Positions 42,179 through 50,472 of a DNA stretch of 53,042 nucleotides are shown piece by piece. Location of the stretch: assembly GCA_041913045.1 (NCBI GenBank), contig JAYSGB010000029.1, forward strand, positions 1-53,042, read 5' to 3'. A program made the translations under genes and the position numbers. Within the stretch, counting starts at the first letter, position 1. Every line of letters begins with the position of its first letter. The notes beneath the pieces are model-generated. The model was not told the DNA's origin, ran no database searches, and saw only the letters and a list, made by a program, of their open reading frames with translations. This DNA is from CAMLOF01 sp041913045. Lineage in GTDB: Bacteria; Pseudomonadota; Gammaproteobacteria; Burkholderiales; Burkholderiaceae_C.

Positions 42179-42700
42179 TCACTGCGTCGCGCTGTCCATC
42201 AGCCCCATGTCCGGGCTACCCATCAAGGCTTCAATGTCCATGAGGATCAGCATGCGCTCACCGACGCTGGCAATACCAGTGATGAAAGCCGTGTCAACAG
42301 ACGCGTTGTTCATCTCAGGCGCAGGCTTGATGGCGTCTCGAGGCAACTCAAGAACATCGGACACAGAGTCCACCACCGCACCTACCACGCGCCCCTTGAC
42401 GTTCAACACGATCACAACGGTGAAATCGTTGTATTCAACCTTTTCGCAACCCAGCTTGATCCGCAGATCAACCACAGGAACGATCACCCCACGAAGGTTG
42501 ACCACACCCTTGATGAAGGAAGGCGAATTGGCTATGCGGGTCGGCTCCTCATAGGAACGGATCTCCTGCACACGCAGAATGTCAATACCGTATTCCTCTG
42601 CACCGAGACGGAATGTCAGGAATTCCGCCCCCCCTTGTGCTGCCACGCCGCTGCCAGAAATCTGGCCATGAGGCGAACCAGGGCTGTGCACGTTCGTCAT
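42179..42700 (-). CDS. cheW: Chemotaxis coupling protein CheW
   Basis: A 173-residue CheW protein that links chemoreceptors to the kinase CheA. The SH3-like pair of subdomains is visible: EFLTFRLGAEEYGIDILRVQ, the NLRGVIVPVVDLR segment (about residues 68-80), and ITGIASVGERMLILMDIE near the C-terminus. AAGGAGC lies upstream of the ATG. Two receptor genes follow on the same strand, but cheA, cheY, cheR and cheB are absent, so it is a satellite chemotaxis operon. Confidence 0.95.
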   Translation of the reverse strand: MTNVHSPGSPHGQISGSGVAAQGGAEFLTFRLGAEEYGIDILRVQEIRSYEEPTRIANSPSFIKGVVNLRGVIVPVVDLRIKLGCEKVEYNDFTVVIVLNVKGRVVGAVVDSVSDVLELPRDAIKPAPEMNNASVDTAFITGIASVGERMLILMDIEALMGSPDMGLMDSATQ

Positions 42701-42931
42701 ATGAGCTCCTTGGAATCTAGTGGGGAAACATCAACGTCACGAGTATCGAACAAAAAATCCACCCATGACACCCTCAGAGCACCTGATCTATGCCGTTTTT
42801 TCGCAGATGTGCTGTGTATCACTACCCTCCCAAGCACTTTTGGCACCTGGATCCAAAGCAACGACCTTCGACCAGTTGAGGCAACAGGCAGAATACACCA
42901 CAATGGCTGGACGCCGTAACGCCCTCAACCC

Positions 42932-43519
42932 ATGTCTGCCCCTTCCCTTTGGACCCGACTTTTTGGCTGGCTCTTCGCCTCGCCAATGGGTAAGGCTGCC
43001 CACCACTCCAGACATGCGCACGAGCGGGCGTCCGCCACATCAGCCGTTACCGCAGACGAACTTCAAGCTCAGGACTCACGGCATTTGCGTGGCCACCGCC
43101 GGGAGCAGCTCTTCGCCATCGTGCGGGAGAACATGATTCGAGCGGGCGTTCTGTCCAGCGCCTACAAATTCAAAGCGCTGACGCTTGACCGCAAAGGCAA
43201 CAGCTTCATCGTGATGTTCGACATAGATGCGAACGCAACCGACTGTCGGCCAGAAGCACTGCGATCGCTTGAACGCACGCTGCAGGAATTGGCGCGCGAG
43301 CGTATTGGTATAGAAGTCAAAGCTGCTTACTGGCGGGCTCGTGAAGTCTCAACTGGGCGCGCAACGGATAGCACAAACCACGACATGCTGGCAGAGATTG
43401 CCAACAAATCGACATCTACGCGCCACCCTGACTTCGAGCCGACGCAACCCATGCCCCGCCGGGACGAAGCTGGCGAATTCATCCCGCTGAGCCCCACCCA
43501 GCACGGTCGGCTGGAATGA
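42932..43519 (+). CDS. Hypothetical protein
   Basis: A 195-residue protein I do not recognise. Residues about 40-160 look like a compact globular domain (ELQAQDSRHLRGHRREQLFA, KGNSFIVMFDIDANATDC, LARERIGIEVKAAYWRARE), and the last 35 residues are Pro/Thr-rich and probably flexible. There is no signal peptide or clear membrane segment. The start at 42932 has no strong ribosome binding site. It stands alone on the + strand, divergent from cheW (231 bases of ordinary-looking sequence between them) and convergent with apt, four bases apart. Confidence 0.65.
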   Translation: MSAPSLWTRLFGWLFASPMGKAAHHSRHAHERASATSAVTADELQAQDSRHLRGHRREQLFAIVRENMIRAGVLSSAYKFKALTLDRKGNSFIVMFDIDANATDCRPEALRSLERTLQELARERIGIEVKAAYWRAREVSTGRATDSTNHDMLAEIANKSTSTRHPDFEPTQPMPRRDEAGEFIPLSPTQHGRLE

Positions 43520-43523
43520 GGGT

Positions 43524-44069
43524 TCAGTGCCCCTCGAACTCGACCAGCGTGTAAAGCGGTAACCCCGAATCCTTGAGACGTCCCACACCGCCGAGTTCAG
43601 GCAGCGCCACAATGGCAGCCCCCTCTGTCACGGTAGCGCCGAGCTTCTCCAGCAATTTTCGCCCTGCCATCATGGTGCCACCAGTGGCGATCAAATCGTC
43701 TATCAACAAGACACGGTCGCCCGGCTTCACGGCGTCGGTGTGAAGCTCCACTGTCGCACTACCGTACTCCAGTTCGTAGGTTTCTTCCACAGTCGTGAAA
43801 GGCAGCTTGCCTTTCTTTCGGATGGGCACAAAGCCCACCCCCAATTCATAGGCCAACACGGACCCGATGATGAAGCCCCGTGCATCCAAACCTGCCACTA
43901 CGTCAGGGCGCAGATCCGGGTCCATGTAGCGGTGGACAAAAGCATCGATCAACACGCGGAACACCTTGGGGTTCTGCAACAACGGGGTGATGTCTCGGAA
44001 CTGCACCCCGGGCGCGGGCCAGTCGGGCACCGTGCGGATGTGTGATTTGAGGTAGGCTGAAAACTCCAT
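43524..44069 (-). CDS. apt: Adenine phosphoribosyltransferase
   Basis: Salvages adenine to AMP with PRPP. It has 181 residues, the usual length. The PRPP-binding motif is VLLIDDLIATGGTM (about residues 122-135), and the N-terminal part has DWPAPGVQFRDITPLL, typical for APRT. The Kef-type antiporter gene lies 25 bases upstream on the same strand, so shared transcription is possible. No purine-linked operator could be recognised. Confidence 0.96.
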   Translation of the reverse strand: MEFSAYLKSHIRTVPDWPAPGVQFRDITPLLQNPKVFRVLIDAFVHRYMDPDLRPDVVAGLDARGFIIGSVLAYELGVGFVPIRKKGKLPFTTVEETYELEYGSATVELHTDAVKPGDRVLLIDDLIATGGTMMAGRKLLEKLGATVTEGAAIVALPELGGVGRLKDSGLPLYTLVEFEGH

Positions 44070-44094
44070 GAGGCAGATTATGCGCCGCCGAAGA

Positions 44095-46083
44095 TCAAGC
44101 GCCGATCACGAGTTTGTCCTCAGCCAGCGCCAGCACCTCGAAGGTACCGGAGATCACCAGCGTATCCCCACCTTCCAGAACAAGGTCGTCATTGACAGGC
44201 ACGGTCTTTCCATTGGCCCGGCGCAGGCTGACCACCTGGACGCCCATGGCATGCAAGGCCAGATCGGCCAACTTCATGCCCACCGTGCGCCCCCCCCCCG
44301 GAATGACCACCGTCGTGAGTCGCTCCTGGTACAACTCCTCCGCCGAACTGTCATCTGCCCCGTGAAAGTAGCCTCTTAGCAGGCTGTAACGCGCGTCCCG
44401 CTGGTTCTGCACCAGTCGCAAGACACGCCTGATCGGCACACCCACCAGTGCCAATGCATGGCTGGCCAGCATCAGGCTGGCCTCAATCGCTTCAGGCACC
44501 ACCTCCGTCGCACCCGCTGACTGCAGCTTCTCCAGATCGATGTCGTCCACCGTACGAACTACAACCGGGACCTTCGGCGCATGTTCCCGGACGTGGTGCA
44601 ACACCTTCAGTGCACTCTGAGAGTCCAGGTAAGTCACTGCCACGGCGCTCGCACGAGCCAACCCAGCCGCCATCAGCGCCTGCGAGCGGGCAGCGTCACC
44701 AAACACCACCGAATGCCCTGCTGCCGCAGCATTGCGAACACGGTCGGGGTCCAGATCCAATGCCATGTAGGGAATATGTTCCGCCTCCAGCATGCGTGCC
44801 AGGTTCTGCCCGCAACGGCCGTAGCCACAGATGATTACGTGCTTGTCGGTGGACATCGCACGCGTTGCAATCTGAGTCATCTGAACCGACTGCATCAACC
44901 AGTCACTGCCCACCAGCCGCCCGACGATGCGGTTGCTGGCCATGATGATCAGCGGCGCCAACAACATCGAGATGACCATCGACGCCAGCACCGGGTTGAA
45001 CAGTTCGGGTGGCACCAACCGGTTCTGATTCGCCAGGCTCAACAGAACAAAGCCGAATTCACCTGCCTGCGCGAGGTATATGCCAACCCGCAATGACGTT
45101 CCCATCGCCGCGCCGAACAAGCGTGTCAGCAGGGTGATCAAGCCAAGCTTGAAGGTCAGAGACAGGGCGAGCAGCAAAAGCACCAGTGGCCAACGCTCAA
45201 TCACCAACCGCCAATCCAGCAACATGCCAATCGTGATGAAGAACAGGCCGAGCAGGACATCGTGAAACGGCCTGATGTCGGTTTCCACCTGGTGCTTGTA
45301 TTCGGTTTCGGCAATCAACATGCCCGCCACGAATGCGCCCAGCGCCAACGACAAACCCGCGTGCTCAGTCAACCAAGCCAGACCCAGAGTGATGAGCAAC
45401 AGGTTAAGCATGAACAGCTCCTCACTCTTGCGCCGCACCACCAGCGTCAGCCACCAGCGCATGAGTCGCTGCCCCCCCGTCAGCAACAGCACCAGCAGAA
45501 CAACCGCCTTCAGAAGTGCCCACCCAAGTGAAACCATCAGTTGTTCAGGGTCAGCTCCCAGGGCAGGAATAAGCACCAGCAGCGGAACGACCGCCAAATC
45601 CTGGAACAGCAAAATACCCACCACACGCTTACCGTGCTCGGACTCGAGTTCCAGCCTATCGGCCACCAGCTTGACGACGATTGCCGTGCTGCTCATGGCC
45701 ATCACGCCCCCCATGGCGAGCGCCGTCTGCCACTCCATGCGCCACCACTTAGGAATGACCCACCCCAAAGCCAGTGACGCAATCGTCGTGATGAATACCG
45801 TCAACACCACTTGCGCGGTACCCAATCCAAACACATACCGCTTCATTGCTCGCAGCTTGGGCAAGCTGAACTCCAGCCCAATGACGAACATCAAAAACAC
45901 CACGCCGAACTCGGCCAAGTACCGTACACCTGCAGAGTTCTGAGCAAGTGCCAGGGCATTGGGGCCGATCACCACGCCAACCACGAGGTAGCCCAGCATA
46001 GGAGGCAGTTTCAAATACCGGCACGCCACCACGCCCGCAACAGCGGCGAACAAATACAGCAACGTGATATCCAAGGCATTCAT
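44095..46083 (-). CDS. Kef-type cation:proton antiporter (CPA2)
   Basis: A 662-residue membrane protein. Residues about 1-385 form 12-13 helices of the CPA2 exchanger fold (opening LPPMLGYLVVGVVIGPNAL). An RCK/TrkA-N domain follows at about 412-525 (VIICGYGRCGQNLARMLE, a Rossmann nucleotide site), then a TrkA-C domain (about 570-660). KefB/KefC relatives release potassium in exchange for protons and are held shut by glutathione; other members (YbaL-like) are less well known. The exact subgroup is not certain. It is divergent from kdsD with 51 bases between starts. Confidence 0.9.
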   Translation of the reverse strand: MNALDITLLYLFAAVAGVVACRYLKLPPMLGYLVVGVVIGPNALALAQNSAGVRYLAEFGVVFLMFVIGLEFSLPKLRAMKRYVFGLGTAQVVLTVFITTIASLALGWVIPKWWRMEWQTALAMGGVMAMSSTAIVVKLVADRLELESEHGKRVVGILLFQDLAVVPLLVLIPALGADPEQLMVSLGWALLKAVVLLVLLLTGGQRLMRWWLTLVVRRKSEELFMLNLLLITLGLAWLTEHAGLSLALGAFVAGMLIAETEYKHQVETDIRPFHDVLLGLFFITIGMLLDWRLVIERWPLVLLLLALSLTFKLGLITLLTRLFGAAMGTSLRVGIYLAQAGEFGFVLLSLANQNRLVPPELFNPVLASMVISMLLAPLIIMASNRIVGRLVGSDWLMQSVQMTQIATRAMSTDKHVIICGYGRCGQNLARMLEAEHIPYMALDLDPDRVRNAAAAGHSVVFGDAARSQALMAAGLARASAVAVTYLDSQSALKVLHHVREHAPKVPVVVRTVDDIDLEKLQSAGATEVVPEAIEASLMLASHALALVGVPIRRVLRLVQNQRDARYSLLRGYFHGADDSSAEELYQERLTTVVIPGGGRTVGMKLADLALHAMGVQVVSLRRANGKTVPVNDDLVLEGGDTLVISGTFEVLALAEDKLVIGA

Positions 46084-46134
46084 ATATCAATCTTACTGGC
46101 TGGCATTACTGAGCCCATCCCCGATAATTAAAGA

Positions 46135-47124
46135 ATGACTTCCGTGAGACCACTCGATTCATCCACCCTGCTAGCCATCGCTCGCGAGACGCTTGCCATT
46201 GAAGCCAACGCGCTGTCCGACATGTCCGCTCGGCTCGATGAAGCCTTTTCGAATGCCGTCCGCGCGATTCTGTCTTGCACCGGCCGTGTGGTGGTCATGG
46301 GCATGGGCAAGAGCGGCCATGTAGGTCGCAAAGTGGCGGCCACCCTGGCCTCTACCGGCACGCCTGCCTTTTTCGTGCACCCGGCCGAAGCCAGTCACGG
46401 AGATCTAGGCATGATCACCGAAGCAGACACCGTCCTGGCCATCAGCAACAGTGGCGAGAGCGACGAACTCACGGCGATCCTTCCACTCATCAAACGCATG
46501 GGCGTGACGCTGCTCGCCATGACAGGGCGCCCCACTTCCAATCTGGGGCGGTATGCCGATATCGTGCTGGACACCGGTGTCACCAAAGAGGCCTGTCCGC
46601 ACAACCTGGCGCCCACAGCAAGCACCACAGCGCAGCTCGCCATGGGCGACGCGCTCGCCATTGCACTTCTCAATGCCCGAGGCTTCCGCCCTGATGATTT
46701 CGCTCGCTCACACCCGGGCGGCGCCTTGGGCCGCAAGCTGCTCACATTGGTCAGCGACATCATGCGCCCCTTCGATGCCGCACCCCAAGTACCGTTGAAC
46801 GCATCGCTCACGGACATGATGCGCGAAATCAGCGCCAAGGGCCTGGGCGCCACTGCTGTCGTGGACGAGAAAGGGCACGCCGTCGGCATCTTCACCGATG
46901 GTGACTTGCGCCGCCTGATCGAATCGGGTGCAGACTTGCGGCACATCCACGCGGAAGCCGTGATGCACCGCAACCCTCGCACCATCTCCCCGGAATCGTT
47001 GGCCGTGGAGGCGGCAGACCTGATGGAGACACACCGCATCAATAGCGTCCTGGTGGTCGACGAAAACAAACAGCTCTGCGGCGCCCTCAACTACCACGAC
47101 CTGATGCGGGCAAAAGTCATATGA
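46135..47124 (+). CDS. kdsD: Arabinose 5-phosphate isomerase
   Basis: Converts ribulose 5-phosphate to arabinose 5-phosphate, the first step of KDO synthesis for lipopolysaccharide. It has 329 residues: an SIS domain (about 35-185, GMGKSGHVGRKVAATLASTG and EASHGDLGMI) and two CBS domains (about 210-325). GATAAT (46123-46128) lies seven bases before the ATG, so the leader would be very short or absent. The kdsC gene follows after 10 bases, then lptC, an LPS operon order shared with many proteobacteria. Confidence 0.95.
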   Translation: MTSVRPLDSSTLLAIARETLAIEANALSDMSARLDEAFSNAVRAILSCTGRVVVMGMGKSGHVGRKVAATLASTGTPAFFVHPAEASHGDLGMITEADTVLAISNSGESDELTAILPLIKRMGVTLLAMTGRPTSNLGRYADIVLDTGVTKEACPHNLAPTASTTAQLAMGDALAIALLNARGFRPDDFARSHPGGALGRKLLTLVSDIMRPFDAAPQVPLNASLTDMMREISAKGLGATAVVDEKGHAVGIFTDGDLRRLIESGADLRHIHAEAVMHRNPRTISPESLAVEAADLMETHRINSVLVVDENKQLCGALNYHDLMRAKVI

Positions 47125-47134
47125 CAGGCTACTC

Positions 47135-47704
47135 ATGACCACTCTACTCAACACTTCGCTGCAGCCCTCATTGAACTTCACACCAGAAGTGCTGCTGCGC
47201 GCCCAAGGCATTCGCATCGCGTTTTTCGACATTGATGGCGTACTCACCGACGGCGGGCTCTACATCTCCCAAGAAGGCGAATCCATCAAACGGTTCCACA
47301 CACTGGACGGGCACGGCATCAAGCTACTTCAACGGGCAGGAATCACACCTGCAGTGGTCACTGGGCGTGATTCAGCGGCTCTGCGTTTGCGTTTGCAAGC
47401 GCTGGGCGTCACCCATGTCAGGTATGGGACCGAGGACAAAAGACCAGCCGCCGAGAGTATCCTCGCTGAGCTGGGCCTCACATGGCAGCAAGCTGCCGCC
47501 ATAGGCGACGACTGGCCAGACCTGTCTGTGCTAGGCCGCTGCGCCTTTGCAGCATCGCCGCCAGGTGCGCAAGCCGACGTGCTCTCCAGAGTGCACTACG
47601 TGACAAGAGCAAGCGGCGGCATGGGCGCAGCACGTGAGTTCTGCGACTTGCTTCTCGTTGCAAGCGGCCACTACAGCCGCCTATTGGGCGAGGCCTTGTC
47701 ATGA
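47135..47704 (+). CDS. kdsC: KDO 8-phosphate phosphatase
   Basis: A 189-residue HAD-family (C0-type, no cap) phosphatase that removes phosphate from KDO 8-phosphate. HAD motif I is FFDIDGVLTDGGLYI (about residues 29-43), motif II is VVTGRDS, and motif IV is IGDDWPDLSVL. It works as a tetramer in the family. Its start lies 10 bases after kdsD and its end overlaps the lptC start by four bases (ATGA). Confidence 0.96.
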   Translation: MTTLLNTSLQPSLNFTPEVLLRAQGIRIAFFDIDGVLTDGGLYISQEGESIKRFHTLDGHGIKLLQRAGITPAVVTGRDSAALRLRLQALGVTHVRYGTEDKRPAAESILAELGLTWQQAAAIGDDWPDLSVLGRCAFAASPPGAQADVLSRVHYVTRASGGMGAAREFCDLLLVASGHYSRLLGEALS

Positions 47705-48333
47705 AACCTCAGCGGTTCAGTCGCGGCCGACTCTGGCTGGGTCGAATTTGGGACCATGTGTCCATCTACCTGCCGGTGCTTTCCATGGGCCTGCTGGCAC
47801 TCGGCAGTTACTGGGTGCTGCGCAGCGCCCCCCCTCCTCCCGCCCCGGTGGCGGAACGCCCCTTACGTCATGAGCCAGACTATTTCATGCGGCACTTCTC
47901 AGTCAGGGATTTCGACGTTGCCGGAGAACTCAAAAGCGAGATTTTCGGGCGCGAAATGCGTCACTTCCCAGACACTGGCAGCATGGAGGTGGATGGGGTA
48001 CGCCTGCGTTCGCTCAACCCAAACGGATCGGTAACCCTAGCGGAAGCAGAACTGCTCACAACCGACGCCGCACAAGACACCTATGTATTGCAAAGACGAG
48101 TTCAAATCACTCGCGTCAGCCAAGCATCTGTGGAACAGAAGTCGCCCCCGGTTGCATTTCACGGCGAACATCTCAGAGTACTGGTCAGCGCTGATCGCAT
48201 CGAGTCCGATCACCCCGTGCTGATGACCCGAGGCAACGATCGCATCGCAGCCAACAGCCTGCGGTATGACGATCGGCAACAAATTGCAGATTTGCAAGGC
48301 CATGTTCGTGCAACCTTGGCTCCCCGACGGTAA
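47701..48333 (+). CDS. lptC: LPS export protein LptC
   Basis: A 210-residue bitopic inner-membrane protein of the Lpt bridge that passes lipopolysaccharide from LptB2FG to LptA. An N-terminal membrane helix (about residues 19-42, LPVLSMGLLALGSYWVL) is followed by a periplasmic beta-jellyroll domain (about 55-205). The pattern KSEIFGREMRHFPDTGSMEV and the late ANSLRYDDRQQIADLQGHV fit LptC/YrbK. It overlaps kdsC. lptA and lptB, which often follow, are not next; instead a convergent RNA-binding gene follows. Confidence 0.93.
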   Translation: MKPQRFSRGRLWLGRIWDHVSIYLPVLSMGLLALGSYWVLRSAPPPPAPVAERPLRHEPDYFMRHFSVRDFDVAGELKSEIFGREMRHFPDTGSMEVDGVRLRSLNPNGSVTLAEAELLTTDAAQDTYVLQRRVQITRVSQASVEQKSPPVAFHGEHLRVLVSADRIESDHPVLMTRGNDRIAANSLRYDDRQQIADLQGHVRATLAPRR

Positions 48334-48352
48334 TCCTCGGGCGCGACAGGCA

Positions 48353-48416
48353 ACAAAAAACCCCGTGTCGCAGCCATGCGAAACGGGGTTCATCACTTAG
48401 GGCGCTCTTCGCGCCC
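48353..48416 (-). terminator. Terminator of the RRM protein gene (two hairpins)
   Basis: Read on the minus strand, AACCCCGT (48390-48383) pairs with ACGGGGTT (48366-48359), extended by TGCGA/TCGCA pairing inside, and is followed by a TTTTTT run (48360-48355). A second stem (48400-48405 with 48411-48416) lies between it and the stop. The first is a good intrinsic terminator for the minus strand; lptC on the other strand may also use it. Confidence 0.88.
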
Positions 48417-48423
48417 CAGGGGA

Positions 48424-48816
48424 TCAGTAGCCGCCGCGGCCACCACCGCCTTCACGGCGGCCGCCATGGCCGTAGGGGCTGCGGAAACCGCCTTCGCCAC
48501 CACCGCCGCCACCAAAACCACCTTCACGGCGGCCACCACCGAAGCCCCCGCTACGGGGAGGACGGGGTTCCATCGGGCGGGCCTCGTTCACCACCAAGCT
48601 ACGACCACCCAAAGACTGACCGTTCATGCCTTGGATGGCGGACTGAGCCTCGGAATCGCTGCCCATTTCCACAAAGCCGAAGCCTTTGGAACGACCAGTG
48701 TCGCGCTCCATCATGACCTTCGCGCTGCTGACGCTGCCGAAGGCGCTGAATGCTTGCTGCAGGTCGTCGTCACGCACGGTGTAAGGCAGATTGCCGACGT
48801 ACAGTTTGTTGCCCAT
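48424..48816 (-). CDS. Glycine-rich RRM RNA-binding protein
   Basis: A 130-residue protein with one RNA-recognition motif (residues about 3-80: RNP2 LYVGNL, RNP1 RSKGFGFVEM) and a Gly/Arg-rich tail (GGGRREGGFGGGGGG and similar). This layout matches bacterial cold-induced RRM proteins, which bind single-stranded RNA and may act as chaperones. The ATG at 48816 has GAGGAG upstream; the frame is open to 48924 but without similarity. A CATCTT/AAGATG dyad (48929-48943) lies in the leader region. It is transcribed alone and closed by a clear terminator. Confidence 0.92.
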   Translation of the reverse strand: MGNKLYVGNLPYTVRDDDLQQAFSAFGSVSSAKVMMERDTGRSKGFGFVEMGSDSEAQSAIQGMNGQSLGGRSLVVNEARPMEPRPPRSGGFGGGRREGGFGGGGGGEGGFRSPYGHGGRREGGGGRGGY

Positions 48817-48928
48817 CAAGGGACTCCTCAAAAAACACGAAACGAATAGCGATGGAGCCCCGGTAGCACGACGAAACCGCTTTTTGGCCGCTGTGGCGCG
48901 CGAAACTGACCGATCACCTGTCACTGCT

Positions 48929-48959
48929 CATCTTGAAAAGATGTGCGCAACCATTATGC
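48929..48959 (-). promoter_or_regulatory. Leader dyad and candidate -10 of the RRM gene
   Basis: On the minus strand CATAAT (48959-48954) could serve as a -10 hexamer. CATCTT and AAGATG (48929-48943) form a perfect six-base stem with a three-base loop shortly downstream, inside the probable 5' leader. Cold-induced genes often have structured leaders, but no known motif is recognised here. Confidence 0.35.
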
Positions 48960-49132
48960 GCTGGAGCTTTCGTGGCGAATAGCCTTTTTTTGCCAGATCA
49001 GGGCAAACCCCAATTCGCCGTGGGTTTAAGGGGCATTTCGGCCCAATTGGCTGGAATCTTCGTTGCAAGAGCGCAACAAAGGGAGGGTTGCAGGCTACCC
49101 GCAAGACGCGCCACAAGTCAGCTGCAACAACT

Positions 49133-49138
49133 TATACT
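49133..49138 (+). promoter_or_regulatory. metX: -10 hexamer of metX promoter
   Basis: TATACT (49133-49138) is a strong -10 hexamer. No good -35 is seen at the right distance. A start site seven bases downstream would put the RNA 5' end at about 49145, at the base of the predicted SAM-II-like aptamer. Confidence 0.55.
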
Positions 49139-49144
49139 TAGACA

Positions 49145-49198
49145 TTGCGCCGATTTGATTCCGGATTGCGGGCGCTTTAAAAATGCCGCTAAAGAGGG
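49145..49198 (+). promoter_or_regulatory. SAM-II-like riboswitch candidate upstream of metX
   Basis: GCGCC (49147-49151) pairs with GGCGC (49171-49175) as helix P1. The loop holds GATTTGATT (49152-49160) and CCGGATTGCG (49161-49170), and the 3' tail ends in GCTAAAGAGGG (49188-49198). The known SAM-II class (H-type pseudoknot, mostly alphaproteobacterial met genes) has P1, a loop GAUUUAACCGUAUUGC and a tail ending GCUAAAAAGGG, in the same order and nearly the same spacing. A possible covariation is seen in the loop-tail pairing (GCG with TGC here, GCA with TGT in the known RNA). The match is from memory and not scored. Confidence 0.75.
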
Positions 49199-49200
49199 AC

Positions 49201-49262
49201 ACCCGGTCTCGCACCCGTCTCTTCCCATGACGGACTTTGCGGCGCCGGGTTTTTTGTTTTTT
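49201..49262 (+). terminator. Intrinsic terminator in the metX leader
   Basis: ACCCGG (49201-49206) pairs with CCGGGT (49245-49250). Inside, CGCA (49210-49213) pairs with TGCG (49238-49241) and CCGTC (49215-49219) with GACGG (49229-49233). A T-tract (TTTTTTGTTTTTT) follows. It stands between the SAM-II-like element and metX, so it is a likely expression platform. Part of the element's tail (AAGAG, 49192-49196) could pair with CTCTT (49219-49223) as an antiterminator. Confidence 0.75.
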
Positions 49263-49287
49263 GGGTCCATGCCCCAAGGTGATTGAG

Positions 49288-50472
49288 TTGATCGTTACAC
49301 CAAAAACCATGCGGTTCGAGCAACCGCTTTCGCTCAAGAGCGGTGCCGTTTTACCGGCCTATGAACTTGTCTACGAAACCTACGGCACGCTCAACGCCGA
49401 CAAGTCGAATGCCGTGCTGATCTGCCATGCGCTGAATGCGTCTCACCATGTCGCGGGGGTTCATTCCGACCAGAACGGACAGCCAATACCCCGCAGCGAA
49501 GGGTGGTGGGACAACATGATCGGCCCAGGCAAGGCGGTTGATACCCGCCGCTTCTTCGTCATAGGCGTCAACAATATTGGGTCTTGTTTCGGCTCCACCG
49601 GCCCCACACACCTCAACCCGGCCTCTGGCTTGGCATGGGGCGCGGACTTCCCGGTTGTCACCGTTGAGGACTGGGTAAATGCCCAGGCGAGGCTTCTGGA
49701 CGCCTTGGGGATCGATCAACTCGCGGCGGTCATGGGTGGCAGCCTCGGGGGCATGCAGACTCTCAGCTGGACCCTGCAATACCCAGACCGCGTGCGGCAC
49801 GCCGTGGTGGTGGCCAGCGCACCCAACCTCACCGCGGAGAACATCGCCTTCAACGAAGTGGCCCGGCGCGCCATCGTCACCGACCCTGACTTCCATGGTG
49901 GCCACTACCTGCGCCACAACACGGTCCCCCACCGAGGCCTGCGGATCGCCCGGATGATCGGGCACATCACCTACCTGAGCGACGATGTCATGAACGAGAA
50001 GTTCGGACGCCAACTCAAGCCCCTTCAGCAAGTATCAGCTGAGGGCTTGGAGGCCATCGAACGTCTGGCGTACCAATACACGACACAAGATATCGAGTTC
50101 CAGATTGAAAGCTATCTGCGCCACCAGGGCGACAAGTTCAGCCAGTACTTCGACGCGAACACCTACTTGCTGATCACCCGCGCGCTGGACTATTTCGATC
50201 CCGCCAGGGAATACGGCGGCAACCTCAGCGCGGCACTGGCCCCCGCCAAGGCACGGTTTCTGCTCGTCAGCTTCAGCACCGACTGGCGCTTTTCACCTGG
50301 CCGCAGCCGCGAGATCGTCAAGGCGCTGCTCGACAACCGGCGTGACGTCAGCTATGCCGAGATTGATGCCCCACACGGTCACGATGCTTTCCTGCTGGAT
50401 GATCCCCGTTACCACGCGGCAATACGCTCATACTTTGACACGACCATTCTCCCGGAGGCAGCCCGCGTATGA
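49288..50472 (+). CDS. metX: Homoserine O-acyltransferase MetX
   Basis: Activates homoserine for methionine synthesis by O-acylation. About 394 residues, alpha/beta hydrolase fold. The nucleophile elbow is MGGSLGGMQ and the rest of the triad is in STDWRFSP (Asp) and APHGHDAFL (His). Betaproteobacterial MetX proteins are, as I recall, often succinyltransferases; the acyl donor is not read here. The start is uncertain. TTG at 49288 has a strong AGGTGAT upstream and is preferred; GTG at 49279 and ATG at 49309 are alternatives. The leader carries a SAM-II-like element and a terminator, so repression by SAM is expected. metW overlaps its end by four bases. Confidence 0.94.
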   Translation: MIVTPKTMRFEQPLSLKSGAVLPAYELVYETYGTLNADKSNAVLICHALNASHHVAGVHSDQNGQPIPRSEGWWDNMIGPGKAVDTRRFFVIGVNNIGSCFGSTGPTHLNPASGLAWGADFPVVTVEDWVNAQARLLDALGIDQLAAVMGGSLGGMQTLSWTLQYPDRVRHAVVVASAPNLTAENIAFNEVARRAIVTDPDFHGGHYLRHNTVPHRGLRIARMIGHITYLSDDVMNEKFGRQLKPLQQVSAEGLEAIERLAYQYTTQDIEFQIESYLRHQGDKFSQYFDANTYLLITRALDYFDPAREYGGNLSAALAPAKARFLLVSFSTDWRFSPGRSREIVKALLDNRRDVSYAEIDAPHGHDAFLLDDPRYHAAIRSYFDTTILPEAARV

